Translations under genes and position numbers: made by a program
Part shown: positions 1-6,693 of the stretch, piece by piece
Layout of the letters: the number at the start of each line of letters is the position of its first letter
Numbering within the stretch: position 1 is the stretch's first letter
NCBI GenBank assembly: GCA_030642525.1
Contig: DAOWNO010000060.1
Coordinates: forward strand, 1 to 9,088
Length of the DNA stretch: 9,088 bases
DNA from: Candidatus Aegiribacteria sp.
GTDB lineage: Bacteria > Fermentibacterota > Fermentibacteria > Fermentibacterales > JCC-6
Reading direction: 5' to 3'
The notes under the pieces: generated by a model
The model's input: the letters and a program-made list of their open reading frames with translations, nothing else
Databases searched by the model: none
Told to the model about the DNA's origin: nothing

Positions 1-414
1 AAGCCATTTGCGAAGCTGACCAGGTGTCCATCTGGCAAGTTCGTCCCCCTGACCCAGGCCGATTGACCAGGCGAAGGCAGGTTTGCCCAGGCGTCTGGCA
101 AGCCTGAGAGGATGAAGGTTGTAAGGAGTGTAGAGCAGCGAGGAAATATCCTGCGCAAGCTCACCTCCTCCGACTATTACAATGTCAGCCCAGCGCACTC
201 CCATGGACATGGAGCGGAGCCTGCCTTCATTGATATCGAATGAAACCGCGTTGAAATTCTTCTTTGTCTTGTCCGGAACAGCGGACATAACGCCGATCTG
301 AATGTCTCCTATGGAGGACAGATCTTTTACCTGTGATGAAAAAATAGCTTCATCGCCGACATTGGAACCGGTCTTCTCAAGCTGTCCCCATGAGGATGTA
401 AACACTTTATTCAT
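1..414 (-). CDS. Polysaccharide pyruvyl transferase family protein (CsaB-like), N-terminal part, cut by the window edge
   Basis: The 138 N-terminal residues are visible; the rest lies left of the window. The family transfers pyruvate from phosphoenolpyruvate to sugars of exopolysaccharides or secondary cell-wall polymers, and CsaB does so to anchor S-layer proteins. Seen here are an N-terminal N-x-GDEAI motif (residues 18-24), a hydrophobic strand ending in a glycine-rich turn, ADIVIVGGGEL (76-86) followed by QD (88-89), then YTPYNL (95-100), LARRLGKP (105-112) and SIGLGQGDEL (117-126). This order is characteristic of the PS_pyruv_trans fold. The start is the ATG at 412-414; the upstream in-frame stop at 457-459 leaves no other ATG, GTG or TTG. 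There is no strong Shine-Dalgarno site. The start lies 19 bases after the stop of the Lon-like gene, so expression probably depends on the upstream operon. The family is fairly sure; the acceptor sugar is unknown. Confidence 0.8.
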   Translation of the reverse strand, partial: MNKVFTSSWGQLEKTGSNVGDEAIFSSQVKDLSSIGDIQIGVMSAVPDKTKKNFNAVSFDINEGRLRSMSMGVRWADIVIVGGGELAQDISSLLYTPYNLHPLRLARRLGKPAFAWSIGLGQGDELARWTPGQLRKWL

Positions 415-433
415 ATTCGCCCGAACTGCTCTA

Positions 434-922
434 TCAATCCCTGTAACCGAAAGCCCTCAGTGTTTCAGCCATCTGTCTGAGCCTGCGGTCTACCTTACCG
501 TAAATAGTATCTGCGGGATACGTGCCGTCAGATATTATTTCTCCGGCTTCCATTCCGGTCAGGTGTTCAATGCCCTCTTCTATGGTCTCGATGGGATAGA
601 TATGGAACACGCCTTTTCTGACAGCTTCTATAACATTATCCCGAAGCTGAAGATCCTCGATGTTCGCAACGGGGATCATCACTCCCTGTGTTCCGCTGAG
701 CCCCTTTTCGCTGCATACACGGAAGAAACCTTCTATCTTCTCGTTTACCCCGCCTATAGCCTGAATCTCTCCGAACTGGTTGATAGATCCGGTTACCGCA
801 AGATCCTGTCTTATAGGAACATCTGACAGAGCACTTAGAAGAACGTACAGTTCAGTGGAAGATGCGCTATCCCCATCGACTCCGCCATAACTCTGTTCGA
901 AAACGATGCTGGCGGAAAGCGA
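434..922 (-). pseudogene. Displaced C-terminal protease core of the Lon-like gene, after the frameshift
   Basis: From 922 downward another minus-strand frame continues the Lon protease domain without a break to a TGA at 434-436. It reads SLSASIVFEQSYGGVDGDSA at once, then LYVLLSAL, VTGSINQFGEIQAIGGVNEK, and a C-terminus ending LRAFGYRD. Counting through the restored protein, the catalytic serine is S649 (AGC at 866-868, in GDSAS) and the lysine is K692 (AAG at 737-739, in GGVNEK). They are 43 residues apart, as in E. coli Lon (S679/K722). Every motif needed for proteolysis is therefore present but unreachable from the start codon unless the frame changes. Removing two bases near 923-924 restores family spacing exactly; adding one base would also restore the frame but leave one extra residue. 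It has no ribosome site of its own. It may be a sequencing or assembly error, a recent mutation, or less likely a recoding site. Confidence 0.82.
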
Positions 923-2814
923 AAGAGGGTATTCTCTCTGGCGAATTTACCCTGAATGAATCCGGATATTATCAGCACTCCCTTTGTATGAGTGGTGCCT
1001 GAAAGTTCAGACTCGCGCTCAACATTGATGAGCCCTTTCCTTCCGGCGGAAACCCTGGTGGTAATCCTGGCGGGGAGCCCGAACGCGTAATCGACTCCCT
1101 GGTAGACCGCCAGACCGTTCACCTGTCCAATTTTTCTCCCTTCGGTATCAATCATGATTACATTGTCCAATATCCGTCTGGTCGCATATGTCTGACCCAG
1201 GCTGAGACGGTAGATCTTTGCTTGAATGGTCTTTTTCACATGTTCAGAATTCACGATATCCGCGCCCTCCTGCTTCGCGAAATAGCAGGCCTGACGGAGA
1301 TAATCGGTTACCCTGTTGAATTCGATTGAGATCCGGTCATTTCTTCCAGCTATACGCACGCTTTCTTCTGCTACAGCTGCAACCGCGCCGGCATCCATAG
1401 GGGCCAGTTTCTCACTCTGGACTATCTCCGCTATGACATTGGCGAAATCATGAATATTCTCTCTGGTGACCTCCATGGTATAATCGAATGCAGCCCTTAT
1501 CCTGAATAGAAGACCGAACTCAGGTTCGTATGATGCCAGAAGGCTGTACAGTTTTGAAGTGCCGATCAGTATGATTTTAACCTTCGTGTTTATGGGTTCC
1601 GGATGAAGGTTAACCGGATAAAGCCCGAACGGATCCTGACTTCGAATTACGGTGGTTCCGTTCCGGAGTGTCTGTATAAGCTGCTGCCACAGTTCCGGCT
1701 GCCTGACAAGATCGAGCGCGTTCATTATCAGGTAGCCTCCATCAGCCTTATGAATGGCACCGGGCCTGATCATCATGTGATCGCTGTAGGGTTTTCCCTC
1801 AACAATAATTCTGTCAATGCTTCCGAAAAGGCTGTTGGGATCCGGAAATTGTTCAATCACAATAGGACGCTCTGTTTTCTCTGTATTATCAAGAATGAGA
1901 TTAGGTGTAAAGAGTACGTAGGGATCCTTATCGCTTGTACTGTTCGCGAAATCATTCAGGTTTTCCAGGATAAGATCAACAACGGATTCAGACCATCTGT
2001 CAGCCTTGTTATCACCGATTTCAATCAGATTGGAAATAATTCCTGAAATCGTCGGTTTGACAAGCCGCTGATACATCTTTTCCAGTCTCGCCAGAATTTC
2101 GAATTCCATATCTCTTGTCTGTCTGAAAGCAGCTGTTAATTCCTTGAAAATCTCCTCATGCAGTTTCGTGTATTTCTCGATATCCTCAGCTGAGAGTTTT
2201 CCTTCGTCCTTCATCTTTTCGAGAGTGTCGAACGTTACAGGTTCTTCGTCGATAACCGGAAGCACATCCGGTCTGAATTCACCCGGAGCCACTGGCACAT
2301 TGACTATGGTGAATCCGGCCTCCTCCGCCTCCTTCTTCACCTGATCCATTACTCCCTGTTTCCGCTCCCGATAGGATTCCCTGATCGCTCTGGTTTCCAT
2401 ATCGGCTTTTTCGCTATTGAGAACAGTGGGAATGTTGCTTTTCAGAAGTTGAACACACTCTTCAAGAGCTTCAACGAACCGGAGACCATCTCCTGCCGGG
2501 AAGGTTAGAGCGACAGGATTTCTGGGTTGCTCCATATTACGCACGTAAATTATATCACGGAGGTTATCTGTAGTTCTATCGATGCGATCCAGAATCCTTT
2601 TTACCGTACTTTCACGACCGGTGCCGGACACACCCGTTACAAACATATTATAACCGATGGAGGATATCTCCAGACCCAGCTCAAGAGCTTTTACAGCGCG
2701 ATCCTGCCCCACAATATCACCTGTGGGTTTCAGATCATCCGTAGTCTTGAATCCAAGAGCCTTCATAGGACATTTCCACTTCAGGTCCTCAGGCTTGAGT
2801 GAGTAGACAGCCAT
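835..2814 (-). CDS. Lon-like ATP-dependent protease (COG1067, LonB-related), long open part ending at a frameshift
   Basis: As read, this frame gives 659 residues: the whole ATPase part and the start of the Lon protease domain. An N-terminal segment with GDIVGQDRA (32-40) leads to the P-loop GVSGTGREST (61-70), in which arginine replaces the usual lysine, as often in this family. A charged, helical insert follows (about 120-250). Then come PNSLFGSIDR (326-335), the Walker-B-like GGYLIMNALD (359-368), a sensor segment IILIGTS (414-420) and an arginine-rich LLFRIRA (435-441). The protease domain begins near 550, with VNGLAVY (565-571) and the ISGFIQGKF strand (616-624). After L630 the frame is wrong, and the last 29 residues resemble nothing in the family. 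Restoring the frame gives 792 residues, a usual family length. A strong GGGAGGG ribosome site lies 8 bases before the ATG. The gene follows the polymerase gene by 29 bases and is probably co-transcribed with it. Such proteases degrade damaged or regulatory proteins in the cytoplasm. Confidence 0.88.
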   Translation of the reverse strand: MAVYSLKPEDLKWKCPMKALGFKTTDDLKPTGDIVGQDRAVKALELGLEISSIGYNMFVTGVSGTGRESTVKRILDRIDRTTDNLRDIIYVRNMEQPRNPVALTFPAGDGLRFVEALEECVQLLKSNIPTVLNSEKADMETRAIRESYRERKQGVMDQVKKEAEEAGFTIVNVPVAPGEFRPDVLPVIDEEPVTFDTLEKMKDEGKLSAEDIEKYTKLHEEIFKELTAAFRQTRDMEFEILARLEKMYQRLVKPTISGIISNLIEIGDNKADRWSESVVDLILENLNDFANSTSDKDPYVLFTPNLILDNTEKTERPIVIEQFPDPNSLFGSIDRIIVEGKPYSDHMMIRPGAIHKADGGYLIMNALDLVRQPELWQQLIQTLRNGTTVIRSQDPFGLYPVNLHPEPINTKVKIILIGTSKLYSLLASYEPEFGLLFRIRAAFDYTMEVTRENIHDFANVIAEIVQSEKLAPMDAGAVAAVAEESVRIAGRNDRISIEFNRVTDYLRQACYFAKQEGADIVNSEHVKKTIQAKIYRLSLGQTYATRRILDNVIMIDTEGRKIGQVNGLAVYQGVDYAFGLPARITTRVSAGRKGLINVERESELSGTTHTKGVLIISGFIQGKFARENTLFRFPPASFSNRVMAESMGIAHLPLNCTFF

Positions 2815-2822
2815 CTCAATAT

Positions 2823-2829
2823 CCCTCCC
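2823..2829 (-). promoter_or_regulatory. Shine-Dalgarno site of the Lon-like protease gene
   Basis: Read on the minus strand this is GGGAGGG, placed 8 bases before the ATG at 2812-2814, in the short gap after the polymerase stop. It is a strong, well-spaced site and fixes the start of the protease, which also agrees with where the family homology begins. Confidence 0.75.
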
Positions 2830-2843
2830 GATTCATTAGAATC

Positions 2844-5720
2844 TCACTTCCCTGGAGGCTCAGGCTCCAGAGGTTTGATTGAAAGCGGTCCCGGGTCTGC
2901 CGCAAATGCCTTGAGTCTGCCTCCGTTTTCTACTTTTCCCCTTACTATTATGGTAGCTTCCGGCCGAACAAGAATGTCCTCCGCCCGGCGGAAGAGTGGA
3001 GAAGGTAGAAATGCATCAGCGACTCCCGTGTTATCTTCAAGCATAAGGAAACCAGCGTCAGCGGCAAGTCTCCGTCCGGTAACATATCTTCCCCATATTC
3101 TCGTCATTCCTGATGAGGGCATATCTGCCAGCGGTACTGTTCCGCCTGGTCTGGTGGTCAGCTCCAGCGGCGACGCAGCAAGGGGAAGCCCCATTATGCC
3201 GAGTTCCATAGAAACTCTTGTTCTGATGGAATAATCGGGAAGATCCGGAGCACCCACCGGCATACCGGGAAAGAATCCGCTGTCTCCCGCTTCCAGCTGC
3301 ATCATAGCGGATGATCGGGAAAATCCCAATTCACGAAAACAACCCGCCGCCGCCATGTATCTGCAGAGCTCCAGTCCGCAGCCCGCCTTCAGGAGATCAG
3401 ACGGGTAACGGTACGGTCTGCTTTCTCTCAGTTTCTCATACTCCCTGCTTCCCATACTCTTTATGTGATGAAATCCGGGGATTATTTTTCCACCTCTCTC
3501 GAAGGAAAGCCATCTCCCCGTATTCACGCCTGGCGGCTCAAAGTTGATTCCCAGCCTTCTGGCTTCCTCGAGATAAACCCTGGCGCAATAGAATCCGCCA
3601 CCTGCTGCCATAACAGAAGCCATATATAGAGCGGGATATTCCGTCTTCAGAACAGCCGCAGCGCATGCGATGGCTCCGTATGTAAAAGCATGTGCCTTAC
3701 AGAAACCGTAACCGGCATAACTCGAAAGCACATTCCAGACAGCATCAGCTCTCAGTGGGTTTATGTTCCTGCGCCTGCAGAATGAGATAACTTCCTCTTT
3801 TTTTACCTGTTCCTTTTTCAGCCTTCGCCTCAACAGATCAGCGGATGCCTCGTCGAGACCCAGAAGCACTTCAGCGGCTTTCGATACATCCTCCTGATAC
3901 AGCATGACTCCAAGGTTCTCCAGAAGAATCGGACGCAGTTCCGGAAGCATGGAGTTTACAGCTGATCCGGCACTAAGACAATCAAGATAGGTTTTTCGCC
4001 CGCCTCCGGCAGATGCTCCGGGCCGCACCAGAGCAAGCACTCTGGCCACGTCCTCCATACTCCTTATCTTCATTTCCTTCATCAGACCTCTCATAGCCGG
4101 TGATTCAACATGAACCACTCCTATAGTCCTGCCGCTGTCAAGCAGCTCCCTGGCCGCTTCGGGAATCCTTCCCCCCCTGCGGAAAACGCTCAGAGGATTT
4201 TTATCTAGAATTTTACATATGCCGGATATTGTTGTAAGACCTCTCTGACCGAGCAGATCCATTTTCAAAAGTCCGATATCCTCAATTCCATCTTTGTCGA
4301 AGTGTGTGATATGTAACCCGTTCGGGCTGTGTTGAACGGGAACCATGAGATCAACGAAATCATCTGCGCAGACAACTCCGCATGGATGAGGAGCAAGGTG
4401 TGATGGAATACCAAGGATCATCTCTCCATCGCGAAGAGCCCTTGCAGCCACCGGTTTCCTCCATGCGGCGTTGTCACGATAACGAAGGAGTTTCGAAAGA
4501 GTATCCATTTCTTTGCTGCTTACACCAAGTCCGGAGGCCGCTACACGGAATGCAGACCGCATTCTGTGGGTTACGATCTGAGACACGGCTGCGCCTTTTC
4601 TCCCCGCTTTTTTCAGAAACCATTTCATTACTTCGTCTCTTCTTGCGCTGTCAATATCAAGATCTATGTCAGGGGGACTGGATCTGAGCCGGTTGAAAAA
4701 CCTGGCGAATGACAGATCATGGCGAATGGGACAGACAATGGAGAGCCCCAGCAGGTAGGACAGAATACTGCCGCCTGCTGAACCCCGGGAGCTGATGGCA
4801 ACTCCTTTTCTCCTGGCGTATGAAGCAACTTCAAAAAAACGCAGAAAGTACCCTGCCAGACCATTCTCACAGATGATTGAAAGTTCCCTTTCCGTTCTTC
4901 TCGCGGCTGTGAGGCTCTCCTTGTACATATCTTTCAATCGCACGTGAATCACTTCTGACAGTTCCTTTTCCTCTTCCGGATTGCGCGGTCTTTCTTTTCT
5001 GCCCGTTAACATTTCCATACCTGACATCTCAGCCAGCTTCGCGTTTCCGATCAGAGATCGGGAAGCACCCCGGAAACTCTCCCTGAACCGGCCGATATCC
5101 GGCATGACGTTCCTTTCTGTACTGAATTCAGATGGATCCGACCTGGTCTTCTCGATAGCCAGATAACCCCTTCGGAGTACTTCATGAGGTTCAAGTCTCT
5201 CCTTCGATGAGAACATCACCGGCCACGAGGCTACCGGATCGAAACCTGTCTGCAGAATTTCCCTCTCTGCTTCAGCAGGATTTCTTCCCGATATGCATTC
5301 CGGAAACACCGCTACCATAATGCTGCCCTGAAACCCGTCCGTCTCCCTGAGTTTTTTCGCGTCAGCCGGGTTTTCGGTGATCGCGATAAGCCCCTGGCTG
5401 TCTACAAAAGCTTCCATCAGGGAGATTCTTCCGGGCGTATGGACAGATGTGACAAGCCTGCAGAGATCCGGCCAGCCTCCCGGCAGAATCATAAATGTTA
5501 ATTTCATCTCATGAATGACAAGTTCCACCCCGTGGATACCTTTTATCCCGGCTTTATTGCAGACTGCGGCAAATTCCAGCTGACCTGTGACGACATCTCT
5601 GTCAGCCAGTACCCCCCCCTGAAAACCCTTTTCAGCAAGTGCCGCCGCAAGAGAGGCAGGAGAGTCTACGCCATTACGAAATGAATACCAGCTCTTCAGT
5701 GATATCAGTAAGTATTTCAT
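2844..5720 (-). CDS. dnaE: DNA polymerase III alpha-type (C-family) polymerase, short DnaE2-like form with degenerate PHP domain
   Basis: This 958-residue C-family polymerase is shorter than replicative DnaE (about 1,160). The PHP domain (1-about 230) is recognisable by fold pattern, but its metal ligands are mostly lost: the HLHxHS motif is replaced by LISLKS (5-10) and TDHG by ADRD (39-42). The polymerase core is intact: RGSAGGS (312-318), PDIDLDID (350-357) with catalytic D351 and D353, the HPCGVV segment (445-450), and LLKMDLLGQRGL (484-495) with third aspartate D488. Then come RPG (566-568), YQED (608-611), YAGYGFCKAHAFTYG (668-682), a helix-hairpin-helix-like region (about 755-800), and an OB-fold (about 872-945) with LMLEDNTGVADAF. 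It ends there, without the tau-binding tail of replicative DnaE. That layout matches damage-tolerance polymerases of the DnaE2/ImuC group, usually SOS-induced, so a role in translesion synthesis is inferred. No imuA or imuB is seen in the window. The gene heads the minus-strand operon. The ATG has no Shine-Dalgarno site. The polymerase call is firm; the DnaE2 placement is moderate. Confidence 0.9.
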   Translation of the reverse strand: MKYLLISLKSWYSFRNGVDSPASLAAALAEKGFQGGVLADRDVVTGQLEFAAVCNKAGIKGIHGVELVIHEMKLTFMILPGGWPDLCRLVTSVHTPGRISLMEAFVDSQGLIAITENPADAKKLRETDGFQGSIMVAVFPECISGRNPAEAEREILQTGFDPVASWPVMFSSKERLEPHEVLRRGYLAIEKTRSDPSEFSTERNVMPDIGRFRESFRGASRSLIGNAKLAEMSGMEMLTGRKERPRNPEEEKELSEVIHVRLKDMYKESLTAARRTERELSIICENGLAGYFLRFFEVASYARRKGVAISSRGSAGGSILSYLLGLSIVCPIRHDLSFARFFNRLRSSPPDIDLDIDSARRDEVMKWFLKKAGRKGAAVSQIVTHRMRSAFRVAASGLGVSSKEMDTLSKLLRYRDNAAWRKPVAARALRDGEMILGIPSHLAPHPCGVVCADDFVDLMVPVQHSPNGLHITHFDKDGIEDIGLLKMDLLGQRGLTTISGICKILDKNPLSVFRRGGRIPEAARELLDSGRTIGVVHVESPAMRGLMKEMKIRSMEDVARVLALVRPGASAGGGRKTYLDCLSAGSAVNSMLPELRPILLENLGVMLYQEDVSKAAEVLLGLDEASADLLRRRLKKEQVKKEEVISFCRRRNINPLRADAVWNVLSSYAGYGFCKAHAFTYGAIACAAAVLKTEYPALYMASVMAAGGGFYCARVYLEEARRLGINFEPPGVNTGRWLSFERGGKIIPGFHHIKSMGSREYEKLRESRPYRYPSDLLKAGCGLELCRYMAAAGCFRELGFSRSSAMMQLEAGDSGFFPGMPVGAPDLPDYSIRTRVSMELGIMGLPLAASPLELTTRPGGTVPLADMPSSGMTRIWGRYVTGRRLAADAGFLMLEDNTGVADAFLPSPLFRRAEDILVRPEATIIVRGKVENGGRLKAFAADPGPLSIKPLEPEPPGK

Positions 5721-5726
5721 GTATTA

Positions 5727-5755
5727 TATGTAAACAAATGTTCACTATTTGGCAA
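5727..5755 (-). promoter_or_regulatory. Candidate promoter of the polymerase-protease operon, possibly leaderless
   Basis: On the minus strand, TTGCCA (5755-5750) is a good -35 box. After 17 bases comes TACATA (5732-5727), a passable -10 box. Transcription would then begin about 7 bases on, at or next to the A of the polymerase ATG at 5720. That fits the lack of a Shine-Dalgarno site and suggests a leaderless transcript. A perfect TATAAT lies at 5728-5723, but it would start transcription inside the gene and is 21 bases from the -35 box. Assigned by eye only. Confidence 0.35.
5730..5745. promoter_or_regulatory. LexA/SOS-box-like dyad operator
   Basis: The 16 bases GTAAACAAATGTTCAC form a near-palindrome with 6 of 8 pairs matching (GT.AACA..TGTT.AC). 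The inner part is close to the Gram-positive type LexA site CGAACATATGTTCG: the 14-mer from 5731 differs at four positions and keeps AAC-A-ATGTTC. It lies between the proposed -35 and -10 boxes of the polymerase operon, overlapping the -10, where a repressor would block initiation. It is also a few bases upstream of the possible -35 of the divergent lipoprotein gene. SOS control of a DnaE2-like polymerase is well known in other bacteria, so site and gene support each other. Another dyad-binding repressor is possible. Confidence 0.45.
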
Positions 5756-5775
5756 GGTGTAAATATTCATATTTT
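5749..5775 (+). promoter_or_regulatory. Weak candidate promoter of the lipoprotein gene
   Basis: TTGGCA at 5749-5754 could be a -35 box. The best -10 candidates are TATTTT at 5770-5775 (15-base spacing) or TTTTCA at 5772-5777 (17-base spacing), in a run rich in A and T. The -35 overlaps that of the divergent operon on the other strand. Neither -10 is convincing. Confidence 0.25.
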
Positions 5776-5801
5776 CATGATTGTCCAATACATCAACGAA
5801 C

Positions 5802-5805
5802 GGAG
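5802..5805 (+). promoter_or_regulatory. Shine-Dalgarno site that decides the lipoprotein start
   Basis: GGAG stands 8 bases before the ATG at 5814-5816. It supports that ATG over the in-frame TTG at 5781, which has no ribosome site and would put 11 polar residues before the lipoprotein signal peptide. Confidence 0.65.
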
Positions 5806-5813
5806 ATGATTTT

Positions 5814-6581
5814 ATGAAATATGTTGCACTTGCAGCATCAGTTCTTATCGTTATGGTCGGCTGCTCAAGCGAACCATCCTCCCCTTCGGGAACTCTGCCT
5901 GTCGTTCAGAACCTGACTGTAGACGAAACGGCATCAAAGGGAGACACGGTTGTTCTTCACTGGAACCCTCTTGATGTGGAAGTCGATGGATATCATGTCT
6001 ACTGGTCCAGCACCAGTCCGGGAACATGGCATGAAAACGTTACCGAGGACACGACTCTTACTGAAATAGCTGAGAGTACTCGATACTATTATGTAAAGGC
6101 TTCAAAAGGACTTGATTATTCCTCCGATAATTCCAATGAAGTAGATACGAGAGCAACTCTTATTACAGGTCTATTCACTATGAGAATAAATGATCTCACT
6201 AATGGCCTTATTATCTACGACGATGGAGAAGGCGCAGGAACAGGTGTAGCGGACTCGTCCGAATTCCACCAGGACATCTACATTGCTGAGGCTAATAACC
6301 AGCTGTACTTCTACTCCGGAGACCACAATCCCACTCAGTATCCAGGAGGAAGGCATACTTTTCTCTGCCCTGTCGGCGTATTCGGTAATGTAGCACCTGA
6401 GGCCGGTTCCGCGGACTGGATTGATTCGGTACTGATCTCGGAAAACAACTTTTATTTCGGTCATCTTTCAAACGGATACTATATCCATATCTACGTAGAT
6501 TCCACTTTCACGAACGGCGCTGATATCGGGTCTATAGAATACCAGACCATATCCGCTCTGAGACTGTTCAACGTCCTGTAG
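5814..6581 (+). CDS. Predicted lipoprotein with one fibronectin type III-like domain and an unrecognised beta-rich C-terminal part
   Basis: The 255-residue product has a lipoprotein signal peptide: M-K-Y, a hydrophobic stretch (4-15) and the lipobox M-V-G-C with the modified cysteine at 17. It is followed by a Ser/Pro-rich linker. Residues about 28-114 look like a fibronectin type III domain, with the strand-B tryptophan W50, the YHVYWS strand (60-65), the YYYVKA strand (91-96) and SNEV (107-110). Residues 115-255 are rich in aromatic and acidic residues and alternate as beta strands, including IYDDGEGAGTG (134-144), QLYFYSGDH (163-171) and GYYIHIYVD (221-229). I do not recognise this part. 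No transmembrane segment or cell-wall anchor is seen beyond the lipid site, so the protein should sit on a membrane surface facing outward or into the periplasm. Binding or structural roles are guesses. It has its own terminator and is probably a single-gene transcript. Confidence 0.8.
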   Translation: MKYVALAASVLIVMVGCSSEPSSPSGTLPVVQNLTVDETASKGDTVVLHWNPLDVEVDGYHVYWSSTSPGTWHENVTEDTTLTEIAESTRYYYVKASKGLDYSSDNSNEVDTRATLITGLFTMRINDLTNGLIIYDDGEGAGTGVADSSEFHQDIYIAEANNQLYFYSGDHNPTQYPGGRHTFLCPVGVFGNVAPEAGSADWIDSVLISENNFYFGHLSNGYYIHIYVDSTFTNGADIGSIEYQTISALRLFNVL

Positions 6582-6599
6582 GATATAACGTTCATCAGA

Positions 6600-6628
6600 A
6601 AGCGGCAGGGATTTTCTCCTTGCCGCTT
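6600..6628 (+). terminator. Intrinsic terminator after the lipoprotein gene
   Basis: A 12-base stem, AAGCGGCAGGGA (6600-6611) against TCCTTGCCGCTT (6617-6628) with one G-T pair, closes a 5-base loop TTTTC. It begins 18 bases after the stop codon. The following CTACTTTATTAT is only moderately T-rich. It separates the lipoprotein from the downstream STAND gene. Confidence 0.75.
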
Positions 6629-6693
6629 CTACTTTATTATGCAAGGATAACACTGTTGTACTGTATGAAATCCGAAAAGGAAGAAAATTCATA
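6629..6693 (+). other. Short intergenic region before the STAND gene
   Basis: These 65 bases lie between the terminator and the STAND start codon. They hold the ribosome site but no convincing -35/-10 pair; TTGTAC (6656-6661) and similar words do not pair at normal spacing. No gene or conserved RNA structure is seen. Confidence 0.3.

Noticed and set aside
302..826. A 174-residue plus-strand open frame
   Set aside because: It lies opposite the conserved Lon protease core and the pyruvyl transferase start, both with clear family motifs; its own translation shows no recognisable motif.
918..932. Programmed ribosomal frameshift site in the Lon-like gene
   Set aside because: The minus-strand sequence around CTC-TTT-CGC does not fit the X-XXY-YYZ slippery heptamer, and I see no clear downstream stem-loop; an artefact or mutation is simpler.
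1603..2046. A 147-residue plus-strand open frame
   Set aside because: It is antisense to the well-conserved ATPase part of the Lon-like gene, and has no ribosome site or motif.
2875..3547. Two plus-strand open frames antisense to the polymerase C-terminus
   Set aside because: They are low-complexity Ser/Pro-rich shadows of the polymerase frame.
5723..5728. Perfect TATAAT on the minus strand as the polymerase -10 box
   Set aside because: It ends 2 bases before the ATG, so transcription would start inside the gene, and the nearest good -35 box is 21 bases away.
5781..5813. Upstream TTG start for the lipoprotein
   Set aside because: It has no ribosome site and would put 11 polar residues ahead of the signal peptide; the ATG at 5814 has GGAG at correct spacing.
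6171..6692. Minus-strand open frames across the lipoprotein and terminator
   Set aside because: The plus strand has a signal peptide, a ribosome site and an FN3 pattern; the minus frames have none, and one runs through the terminator hairpin.
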